Shown: positions 5,306 to 10,890 of the stretch, one piece after another
Layout: the number at the start of each line of letters is the position of its first letter
Position numbering within the stretch: the first letter of the stretch is position 1
From: Alistipes sp.
GTDB taxonomy: Bacteria > Bacteroidota > Bacteroidia > Bacteroidales > Rikenellaceae
NCBI GenBank assembly: GCA_017560305.1
Contig: JAFYOF010000006.1
Coordinates: forward strand, 1-10,890
Length of the DNA stretch: 10,890 nucleotides
Direction of reading: 5' to 3'
Notes under the pieces: generated by a model
What the model was told of the DNA's origin: nothing
Database searches by the model: none
Seen by the model: the letters and a program-made list of their open reading frames with translations, nothing else
Position numbers and translations under genes: made by a program

Positions 5306-7438
5306 CTAATCATAGAATCCCCACGAAATACCCATCTTGAACATACCTGGATTGAGCGGATAGCCAGCCACAGTGAAATACTCACCATTACCAAACAGAC
5401 CGCAGTTCAGGTGCTGATACTTCAAGAAAATGCGCATTCTCTTCCATTTTGCCATCACGAATGCATCGAGGTAAGGATAATTTCCCAACTCATATTCGCG
5501 CTGGTTGTAGAATTGTGCGAGTGCCGGATTGTACGATGGCGCATAATACGATGTATTGTATCTTCCATCGATACCAATCTGCATACGCAACACCTTATTC
5601 TTCTCTACCCAAAACTCATAGTAATAGGAGAGATAGGCACTACATAGTGGAACGGGAATAACTTCTTGATCCGTGCTCCATTGCATCAATACCCTGTGAT
5701 CAAGGTGAAATCCGCCAATGCGGAAATCTTTGCGAGCATACAAACTCGTCAGACTTATCGCTGCACTCTCCTGCTGAACACGGCTCTGGGCGTCATAATA
5801 GATTTTGTCGGACACCACGCCCTGCCACATACTTAACTCAAAAGCACGGCTGGGGAGCTCAAGCGATACCTTGAAACGAGTTTCATTCTCCTTGTTAAAG
5901 GAGTTAAACCACACATAGTGGTTCGAGAATAAGTTCTCCTCCCAATACGATGGCGACTGTCGCATCTGCGAGAATTCACCACGGAGGACAACTGGAAGAC
6001 CGCGAAGCTTCGCCTGCAACGCAATGTGTGCGTTGAGTTGCAAATCTCCGCCTCTGTAGCCCGATGGGTAGAACTTAACATCCGCACCCCAATCGGCATA
6101 TTGTTTTACCTTTCCGCTCACAGCACCATAGGTGTACCACGCCACTCTCCTGTCGACATTATACTTGCCCGAGATGTAGTCGCGAAGGTCAAACTGCGAA
6201 TAGGCATACATATCCATACCTACACCACCGCCAAGACGACCCACGGCACCATTTCTATCCCAGGGCTGCGCCTCGACAAAGAGTCTGTTTGACACCATAC
6301 GCTCACGGATTGAGTCGCGTGACTCAAGTGGCGAGATGTACCAGTCCTTGTAGTAGACATCCTGTGTAGGGATGTACTCGCCGAACTCCTCATCCATCTG
6401 ACCACGCTCGTTTGTGTACTTGGCGTACTTATCGGTGTAGAGCTTACTCCAATTATTATATTCAAAAATATGACCCACATAGACAGCCGAGAGGTCTGCC
6501 AGCGAGAAGTCATAATCAGTAACACGCTGCAACGGTATTGCATACGCCTGCTTGACGAAGAATCCCGTATTGCGGTATGAGTTCTCCGCCTTGGCGTCAA
6601 TCAACTTCATCGGCACGCCCGATGGGTGCTCGTAAGTTGTGTCGGCAACCGCCCAGATACCTACCACACCACCATTCTCGCGCTGCTTGATGCGGTTTCT
6701 CACGAATGCCGCGTGTACCGAGTAGCGCTTACCCGTATGGGCAAATGCCACAGCAAGGTTGTTGTTGGTTGTGCGCTGCCAGTCGTACAAGCCCTTCGTA
6801 CCGCGCGACTTGTAGTTCACATTGAAACTCGTCGTAGGCGAGGCATTGTGTGTCATAGTAATCTCAAAGTGCTCCTCCTTGTAACGCTTCTGACCCGACT
6901 CCAAGTAGGTGAAGTTCATATATGGGGTCTTCGAGTTATAGAAAGGAACATTATCCATTCGATAGGTGTAGGCATCGTAAGACTGCGCAAACGAAAAGTC
7001 GGGACTCTGCGAGCGGTCAAAGTAATTGAACGGCAAAGTCGACTGACCCAAACCACCGAGTGTCATATCTCCCACTCCCTCAAGGTAATAGGGGTAGTCA
7101 ATTCTCCAGGAACTTAAAGTAGTGTCAATCGGCATCACGAAAGCATCGTTCATATCGCGGTCGATTGTCCACATAAAGTTTGGCAGGGCACGAATCGAGT
7201 CGTTGAAGTAGTATGACTCCAGCGGCTTGCGGATGCGCTGAATCTTCGTGCTGTCAACTGGCTCATTGCCCTCCTCTCCCGTAGCAAATGGGTTGGCGCC
7301 ACCCAACGATGTATTCTCGCCACGACGCTGCGCACGCGCAAGTGACGCCGCATCAATCTGCGAGAATGCAACCTCGGGAAGCAACACCCCCAAAAGGAGT
7401 GCCACCACACAAATTGCTATGTAGGAGAACTGCTTCAT
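5306..7438 (-). CDS. Putative outer-membrane porin (Porin_10-like)
   Basis: A 710-residue protein with a clear signal peptide: MKQF, a hydrophobic stretch to about residue 22, and likely cleavage after AFS, before Gln27. A linker of about 60 residues, polar and Arg-rich, precedes the RKPLESYYFNDS segment. The remainder is rich in alternating aromatic and polar residues, as in beta-barrel strands, and ends close to an aromatic residue (GISWGFYD). Segments such as HNASPTTSFNVNYKSRGTKG resemble the Bacteroidota putative porin family, which I recognise by pattern rather than by search. It presumably forms a passive outer-membrane channel; substrate unknown. The start is the ATG at 7438, not the TTG just before it; AAAGG precedes at short distance. 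It lies 12 nt after the pssA stop, so the two are probably co-transcribed. Confidence 0.82.
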   Translation of the reverse strand: MKQFSYIAICVVALLLGVLLPEVAFSQIDAASLARAQRRGENTSLGGANPFATGEEGNEPVDSTKIQRIRKPLESYYFNDSIRALPNFMWTIDRDMNDAFVMPIDTTLSSWRIDYPYYLEGVGDMTLGGLGQSTLPFNYFDRSQSPDFSFAQSYDAYTYRMDNVPFYNSKTPYMNFTYLESGQKRYKEEHFEITMTHNASPTTSFNVNYKSRGTKGLYDWQRTTNNNLAVAFAHTGKRYSVHAAFVRNRIKQRENGGVVGIWAVADTTYEHPSGVPMKLIDAKAENSYRNTGFFVKQAYAIPLQRVTDYDFSLADLSAVYVGHIFEYNNWSKLYTDKYAKYTNERGQMDEEFGEYIPTQDVYYKDWYISPLESRDSIRERMVSNRLFVEAQPWDRNGAVGRLGGGVGMDMYAYSQFDLRDYISGKYNVDRRVAWYTYGAVSGKVKQYADWGADVKFYPSGYRGGDLQLNAHIALQAKLRGLPVVLRGEFSQMRQSPSYWEENLFSNHYVWFNSFNKENETRFKVSLELPSRAFELSMWQGVVSDKIYYDAQSRVQQESAAISLTSLYARKDFRIGGFHLDHRVLMQWSTDQEVIPVPLCSAYLSYYYEFWVEKNKVLRMQIGIDGRYNTSYYAPSYNPALAQFYNQREYELGNYPYLDAFVMAKWKRMRIFLKYQHLNCGLFGNGEYFTVAGYPLNPGMFKMGISWGFYD

Positions 7439-7450
7439 CAACCTTTATAA

Positions 7451-8167
7451 CTACGCCTTACGCATCTTTATTATCCAACGCAATGCCGAAATAACGATGT
7501 AAAGCATAATAATCGCAGGCACAGCATACTTTGTGAAGGCTGCAAGCAGGATTGCACAAACCACGATGAACGAGTAGCGAATCTCGTTACCCTTCCATCC
7601 GAATGACTTGAACTTCAATGCAAACATTCTGATTGGGCTGATAAGCAGACACGCCATCACTACCGAGATAGCGAGTACAACCTCCTTAGCCAAAACGATG
7701 TCGCCCGACTGCGCCAACATAGCAAGCGAGAGGCAGAACAATCCATTCGCAGGCGTTGGCAAGCCGCAGAACTCGCTTGTCTGGGTATCATCCACATTGA
7801 ACTTTGCCAGACGCAGAGCCGAGAATGCAACTATGATAAGGTTGAGATAAGCGCCCCAACCCATCACATTTTCAGACAATTGTGACAACTGTGGTGCACC
7901 TGTGAACAGGCTATACATCGCTACCGAGGGCACCAATCCAAACGACACCATATCTGCCAACGAATCGAGCTCCACGCCGATTGGCGAAGTACACTTCAAA
8001 AGACGAGCCGCAAAGCCGTCACAGAAATCGAAAATGGCAGAAGCAGCCACCAACCAGAATGCAACACGGAAATTGCCGCTGGTCAAGATGGCGATTGCAG
8101 CGCTCGCACCACACACCAAATTGCCGAGCGTCAGCATATTTGGTATTGTAAACAATCGTATCTTCAT
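7451..8167 (-). CDS. pssA: CDP-diacylglycerol--serine O-phosphatidyltransferase
   Basis: Condenses CDP-diacylglycerol with serine to phosphatidylserine, the precursor of phosphatidylethanolamine, in the inner membrane. The 238-residue product carries the complete CDP-alcohol phosphotransferase signature D47-x2-D50-G51-x2-A54-R55-x8-G64-x3-D68-x3-D72. The motif LRLAKFNV (118-125), with FCGLPTPANG (133-142), is typical of the serine enzymes rather than of PgsA. Several hydrophobic segments follow (about 105-118, 142-160, 163-180, 198-212, 215-230). It is the first gene of a minus-strand cluster, with a TAnnTTTG box upstream; the partner phosphatidylserine decarboxylase gene is not in the window. 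Confidence 0.95.
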   Translation of the reverse strand: MKIRLFTIPNMLTLGNLVCGASAAIAILTSGNFRVAFWLVAASAIFDFCDGFAARLLKCTSPIGVELDSLADMVSFGLVPSVAMYSLFTGAPQLSQLSENVMGWGAYLNLIIVAFSALRLAKFNVDDTQTSEFCGLPTPANGLFCLSLAMLAQSGDIVLAKEVVLAISVVMACLLISPIRMFALKFKSFGWKGNEIRYSFIVVCAILLAAFTKYAVPAIIMLYIVISALRWIIKMRKA

Positions 8168-8193
8168 AATTTTTGCAAAAATTCACTCTTATA

Positions 8194-8226
8194 TTTGGCA
8201 AAGGTACGAATAATTTTTTATCTTTG
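8194..8226 (+). promoter_or_regulatory. Promoter of the mannose-1-phosphate guanylyltransferase gene
   Basis: -33 TTTG (8194-8197) and -7 TATCTTTG (8219-8226), spaced by 21 nt, give a full match to the Bacteroidota consensus. The expected start near 8231 leaves an A/T-rich leader of about 26 nt with no Shine-Dalgarno sequence. Confidence 0.68.
8199..8206 (-). promoter_or_regulatory. Probable -7 box of the pssA cluster promoter
   Basis: On the minus strand TACCTTTG (8206-8199) matches TAnnTTTG exactly. No good TTG is seen at the -33 distance. The expected start near 8194 gives a leader of about 27 nt before the pssA ATG at 8167. The box lies between the two elements of the divergent promoter. 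Confidence 0.55.
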
Positions 8227-8256
8227 TATAATTATTAAAAAATCTTTTTATTATAT

Positions 8257-9330
8257 ATGGTAAAAAACACTTATTGCGTCATTATGGCGGGTGGTGTTGG
8301 AGCTCGTTTTTGGCCCAGAAGCCGTAAAACTATGCCCAAACAGTTTCTCGACATTCTCGGCACAGGCAAGTCATTCATCCGCTCTACCTTCGAGCGTTTT
8401 GCACCCCTCGTGCCAGCTGAGAACTTTATGGTTGTCACCAACCGCGATTATAAGGATTTGGTGTTGGAGCAGATACCAGAATTAAAGCCCGAGCAGGTGT
8501 TGTGCGAGCCCATCGGTCGCAACACAGCGCCCTGCATCGCCTATGCTGCATACTCGCTTCTGAAGAGCGATCCCGAGGCTCGTATGATTGTCACGCCATC
8601 AGACCATTTAGTGTTGAATGAGCCTGATTTCCACCAGATTATCAACGAGTGTCTGGAGTTCGCAACCGACAACGGCGCACTGATGACCATCGGCATACAA
8701 CCCTCTCGCCCAGAGACTGGCTACGGCTACATCCAAAAGTCAAACAACGACCGCATCAGCCGCGTGAAGTGCTTCACCGAGAAGCCTCAGCTGGAGCTTG
8801 CGCAGGCGTTTGTTGACTGCGGCGAATTCTTCTGGAACTCCGGTATTTTCATCTGGACCGTTAAGTCTATCATCGCCGCTTTCGAGCAATTTTTGCCCGA
8901 GCACCACGCGCTCTTCCTTTCAAAATTGGAGGACTACGGCACCGAGCGCGAGCAGGAGGCTATCGAGCAGGTATTCTCGGAGTGCAAAGCAATATCAATC
9001 GACTACGGCGTGATGGAGAAGGCAGAAAATGTCTATGTTCGTTGCGGCGATTTCGGCTGGAGCGATGTCGGCACCTGGGGCTCAGTTTACCAGCTTTCCG
9101 AGAAGGACAAACACGAAAATGCGGTGGTCGCTGACGCCTGCTATACATACGACACGGAGCACACTTTTATATCTCTACCAAAAGGTAAGATAGCAGTGGT
9201 TAACGGCTTGAAAGACTACATTATAGTCGACACACCTGATGCACTTTTGATATGCCCCCGCAGCGAGGAGCAGAGCATTAAAAACTACATCGACGATGTG
9301 CGTTTTATCGAGGGCGACAAGTTCATTTAA
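8257..9330 (+). CDS. Mannose-1-phosphate guanylyltransferase (stand-alone)
   Basis: Makes GDP-mannose from mannose 1-phosphate and GTP in the cytoplasm, supplying mannose and, through GDP-fucose enzymes, fucose for capsule, lipopolysaccharide or protein glycosylation. In the 357 residues, the nucleotide-binding signature AGGVGARFWPRSRKTMPKQF fills 11-30; TPSDHL (113-118), FTEKP (173-177), FFWNSGIFIW (191-200), SIDYGVMEK (247-255) and FGWSDVGTW (266-274) follow in the family order. It lacks the C-terminal cupin-type isomerase domain of the bifunctional ManC/AlgA enzymes (about 470-480 residues), so it has transferase activity only. No sugar-pathway partner is adjacent. It is monocistronic, between a divergent promoter and a strong terminator. 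The symbol manC would also be defensible; left blank because that name often implies the fused form. Confidence 0.95.
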   Translation: MVKNTYCVIMAGGVGARFWPRSRKTMPKQFLDILGTGKSFIRSTFERFAPLVPAENFMVVTNRDYKDLVLEQIPELKPEQVLCEPIGRNTAPCIAYAAYSLLKSDPEARMIVTPSDHLVLNEPDFHQIINECLEFATDNGALMTIGIQPSRPETGYGYIQKSNNDRISRVKCFTEKPQLELAQAFVDCGEFFWNSGIFIWTVKSIIAAFEQFLPEHHALFLSKLEDYGTEREQEAIEQVFSECKAISIDYGVMEKAENVYVRCGDFGWSDVGTWGSVYQLSEKDKHENAVVADACYTYDTEHTFISLPKGKIAVVNGLKDYIIVDTPDALLICPRSEEQSIKNYIDDVRFIEGDKFI

Positions 9331-9355
9331 CCAAGCATCGTAAGAGGTAAAACCT

Positions 9356-9394
9356 AAGGAGTTGGAATGCAAATATTCCGACTCCTTGTTTTTT
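9356..9394 (+). terminator. Rho-independent terminator after the guanylyltransferase gene
   Basis: A 13-bp stem with one G-U pair: AAGGAGTTGGAAT (9356-9368) pairs with ATTCCGACTCCTT (9375-9387), with a 6-nt loop, then G and six T (9389-9394). It starts 25 nt after the stop codon. Confidence 0.93.
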
Positions 9395-9430
9395 CATCCC
9401 CGATTATTCCTTTTTCTGCAAAAAAATTCC

Positions 9431-9438
9431 TACTTTTG
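9431..9438 (+). promoter_or_regulatory. -7 box of the OPT transporter gene
   Basis: TACTTTTG matches TAnnTTTG exactly. The upstream region is T-rich but holds no clear TTG at -33. The expected start near 9443 gives a leader of about 78 nt, much longer than for other genes in the window. Confidence 0.55.
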
Positions 9439-9453
9439 TATGATTGGTGGCAT

Positions 9454-9483
9454 CGGGTCTCTCCAAAGGAGAGATTTTGCCCG
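9454..9483 (+). other. Leader hairpin of the OPT transporter gene
   Basis: Perfect 7-bp stem TCTCTCC (9458-9464) with GGAGAGA (9468-9474) around an AAA loop. CGGG (9454-9457) and CCCG (9480-9483) can extend it by 4 bp across a one-sided 5-nt bulge (TTTTG). It begins about 10 nt after the predicted transcription start. It may stabilise the mRNA or regulate it; it matches no riboswitch that I recognise. Confidence 0.5.
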
Positions 9484-9520
9484 CAAAACAGAGGAATTAT
9501 TAATTAAAACTGAAATAAAA

Positions 9521-10890
9521 ATGGAGCAGAAAAAGCAAAACATTTCACTCCCCGACAACGCCTATCGCGAGTTGAAGGCGGGCGAGGAGTATAAGCCGCT
9601 GATGTCGGCAGACTCGACACCTGCAGAGGTTACCCCCTACTCTGTCGGTATGGGTGTATTGATGGCAATCATCTTCTCGGCAGCGGCTGCCTTCCTCGGT
9701 TTGAAGGTTGGTCAGGTATTCGAGGCGGCTATTCCTATCGCAATCATCGCAGTGGGTATGGGTACAGCGCTCGGCAAGAAGAATATGCTGGGTCAGAATG
9801 TAATCATCCAGTCAATCGGTGCATCTTCGGGTGTGATTGTTGCGGGTGCAATCTTCACATTGCCAGCACTCTACATCCTCGGTTTGGATGCGCAGTTCTA
9901 TCAGATTTTCCTTTCATCGTTGTTGGGTGGTCTGTTGGGTATTGTGCTTTTGATTCCGTTCAGAAAGTATTTCGTAAAGGAGATGCACGGCAAGTATCCT
10001 TTCCCAGAGGCAACGGCTACAACTGAGGTTCTGGTATCGGGCGAGAAGGGCGGCAATCAGGCTAAGTTGCTTGCAGTTGCTGGTCTTATCGGTGGTCTTT
10101 ACGATTTTGCAGTGAGCACTTTCGGTGCTTGGACTGAGGTTGTATCGACACGCCTCACAGCCTTTGGCTCGATGTGCGCCGAGAAGTTCAAGGTGGTATT
10201 CTCACTCAACACTGGCGCTGCCGTTTTGGGTCTTGGTTATATTATCGGTCTAAAGTATGCGGTAATCATCACCGCTGGTTCTTGCCTTGTTTGGTTCTTG
10301 ATTGTGCCACTCATCGGCTCTATCGCGCCAGACGCAGCGGCACTCACTCCAGAGTCAATCTTCACTGACTATGGTCGCCCAATCGGTATCGGCGGTATCG
10401 CAATGGCTGGTTTGATTGGTATCATCCGTCAGGCAGGCATCATCCGTCAGGCAGTCGGTTTGGCAGTGAGCGAGCTCTCATCAAAGAAGGATATCAAGGC
10501 CGTTATCATCGAGCGCACACAGCAGGATTTGTCAATGAAGCTCATCCTCTCTGTTCTTATCGCAGCGCTTATCGCTTGCTGGGTATTCTTCCACTTCGGT
10601 CTGCTCGGTAATGGTATGCAGAGCATCGTGGCATTGCTTATCGTGTTCGTTATCGCATTCCTGTTCACTACCGTAGCGGCTAACGCGATTGCTATCGTGG
10701 GTACTAACCCAGTGTCAGGTATGACCCTTATGACCTTGATTTTGAGCTCACTCGTATTGGTTAGCGTAGGTTTGAACGGTGCAGAGGGTATGACCGCAGC
10801 GTTGATTATCGGTGGCGTGGTTTGTACTGCACTCTCAATGGCGGGCGGTTTCATCACCGACCTCAAGATCGGTTACTGGCTCGGTACAAC
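9521..10890 (+). CDS. OPT-family oligopeptide transporter, 3' end outside window
   Basis: An inner-membrane carrier of the oligopeptide transporter superfamily, expected to import short peptides by cation coupling; substrate not readable from sequence. The 456 residues visible are strongly hydrophobic with about ten predicted membrane segments. Family landmarks: TPYSVGMGVLMAIIFSAAAA at 38-57, KNMLGQNVIIQSIGASSG (87-104), KYPFPEATATTEVL (158-171), GIGGIAMAG (289-297), and TNPVSGMT (395-402). Typical bacterial members have about 600-680 residues, so roughly a quarter to a third is missing beyond the window. The ATG at 9521 (MEQKKQN) is chosen; an in-frame ATG at 9440 would add 27 residues but lies before the predicted transcription start. 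An 18-bp tandem repeat encodes residues 301-312. The gene opens after a terminator, so it has its own promoter. Confidence 0.93.
   Translation, partial: MEQKKQNISLPDNAYRELKAGEEYKPLMSADSTPAEVTPYSVGMGVLMAIIFSAAAAFLGLKVGQVFEAAIPIAIIAVGMGTALGKKNMLGQNVIIQSIGASSGVIVAGAIFTLPALYILGLDAQFYQIFLSSLLGGLLGIVLLIPFRKYFVKEMHGKYPFPEATATTEVLVSGEKGGNQAKLLAVAGLIGGLYDFAVSTFGAWTEVVSTRLTAFGSMCAEKFKVVFSLNTGAAVLGLGYIIGLKYAVIITAGSCLVWFLIVPLIGSIAPDAAALTPESIFTDYGRPIGIGGIAMAGLIGIIRQAGIIRQAVGLAVSELSSKKDIKAVIIERTQQDLSMKLILSVLIAALIACWVFFHFGLLGNGMQSIVALLIVFVIAFLFTTVAANAIAIVGTNPVSGMTLMTLILSSLVLVSVGLNGAEGMTAALIIGGVVCTALSMAGGFITDLKIGYWLGT
10421..10456 (+). repeat. 18-bp tandem repeat inside the OPT gene
   Basis: Two adjacent 18-bp units (10421-10438 and 10439-10456) differ at a single base and encode IIRQAG then IIRQAV, residues 301-312. 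The repeat keeps frame. It may be a recent in-frame duplication, or an ancient protein repeat kept similar at DNA level. Confidence 0.85.

Noticed and set aside
5264..5647. Plus-strand open frame of 127 codons over the porin 3' end
   Set aside because: Mostly antisense to the porin coding region, low-quality composition and no start signal.
6626..7117. Plus-strand open frame of 163 codons opposite the porin
   Set aside because: Antisense to a continuous porin frame, no promoter box, no recognisable domain.
7439..7441. TTG as start of the porin gene
   Set aside because: The adjacent ATG gives a normal signal peptide; nothing favours the TTG.
10447..10866. Minus-strand open frame of 139 codons inside the OPT gene
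   Set aside because: Antisense shadow of conserved OPT transmembrane segments.
1..10890. A mobile, defence or otherwise undescribed multi-gene system
   Set aside because: Eight of the nine genes belong to recognisable housekeeping or envelope families, and no transposase, integrase, attachment repeat, CRISPR array or toxin-antitoxin pair is visible. The WG-repeat protein alone does not make a system.

Overview
The window looks like ordinary chromosomal housekeeping DNA from a member of the Bacteroidota, most likely the Bacteroidales; I cannot name the genus. The support is as follows. Promoter-like boxes of the Bacteroidota form TAnnTTTG precede several genes. Most start codons have A/T-rich leaders with no Shine-Dalgarno sequence. 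Several genes belong to Bacteroidota-typical types: a Porin_10-like outer-membrane protein, a WG-repeat protein, a stand-alone mannose-1-phosphate guanylyltransferase, and an acyl-CoA ligase with a charged C-terminal helix. I see no phage, insertion sequence, CRISPR, tRNA, rRNA or plasmid feature, and no previously undescribed defence or mobile system.

Layout: (1) 2-766 (+) is the 3' part of the PRPP synthetase gene prs, closed by a strong hairpin terminator. (2) 865-1737 (+) encodes a WG-repeat protein; its promoter overlaps the prs terminator. (3) 1734-2648 (-) is queG, epoxyqueuosine reductase; its stop codon shares the palindrome TTAA with the stop of the WG gene. (4) 2722-4383 (+) is an AMP-forming long-chain acyl-CoA synthetase, divergent from queG; the region between them holds overlapping promoter boxes and an 8-bp inverted repeat. 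(5) A bidirectional terminator at 4401-4441 separates this gene from a minus-strand cluster. (6) The cluster, in transcription order, is pssA (8167-7451), a putative porin (7438-5306) and a membrane-anchored lytic transglycosylase (5261-4530). (7) 8257-9330 (+) is mannose-1-phosphate guanylyltransferase, divergent from pssA and closed by a hairpin terminator. (8) 9521-10890 (+) is the 5' part of an OPT-family oligopeptide transporter, cut by the window end; its leader of about 78 nt carries a hairpin.

The genes serve nucleotide metabolism (PRPP), tRNA modification (queuosine), fatty-acid activation, phospholipid head-group synthesis, outer-membrane permeability, peptidoglycan turnover, GDP-mannose supply for glycans, and peptide uptake. 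The three-gene pssA/porin/transglycosylase cluster is a plausible envelope operon, with a 12-nt and then a 44-nt gap and one shared terminator. No stretch above 300 bases lacks a gene; the longest gaps are the roughly 190 nt at 9331-9520 and the 146 nt at 4384-4529, and their contents are listed below.
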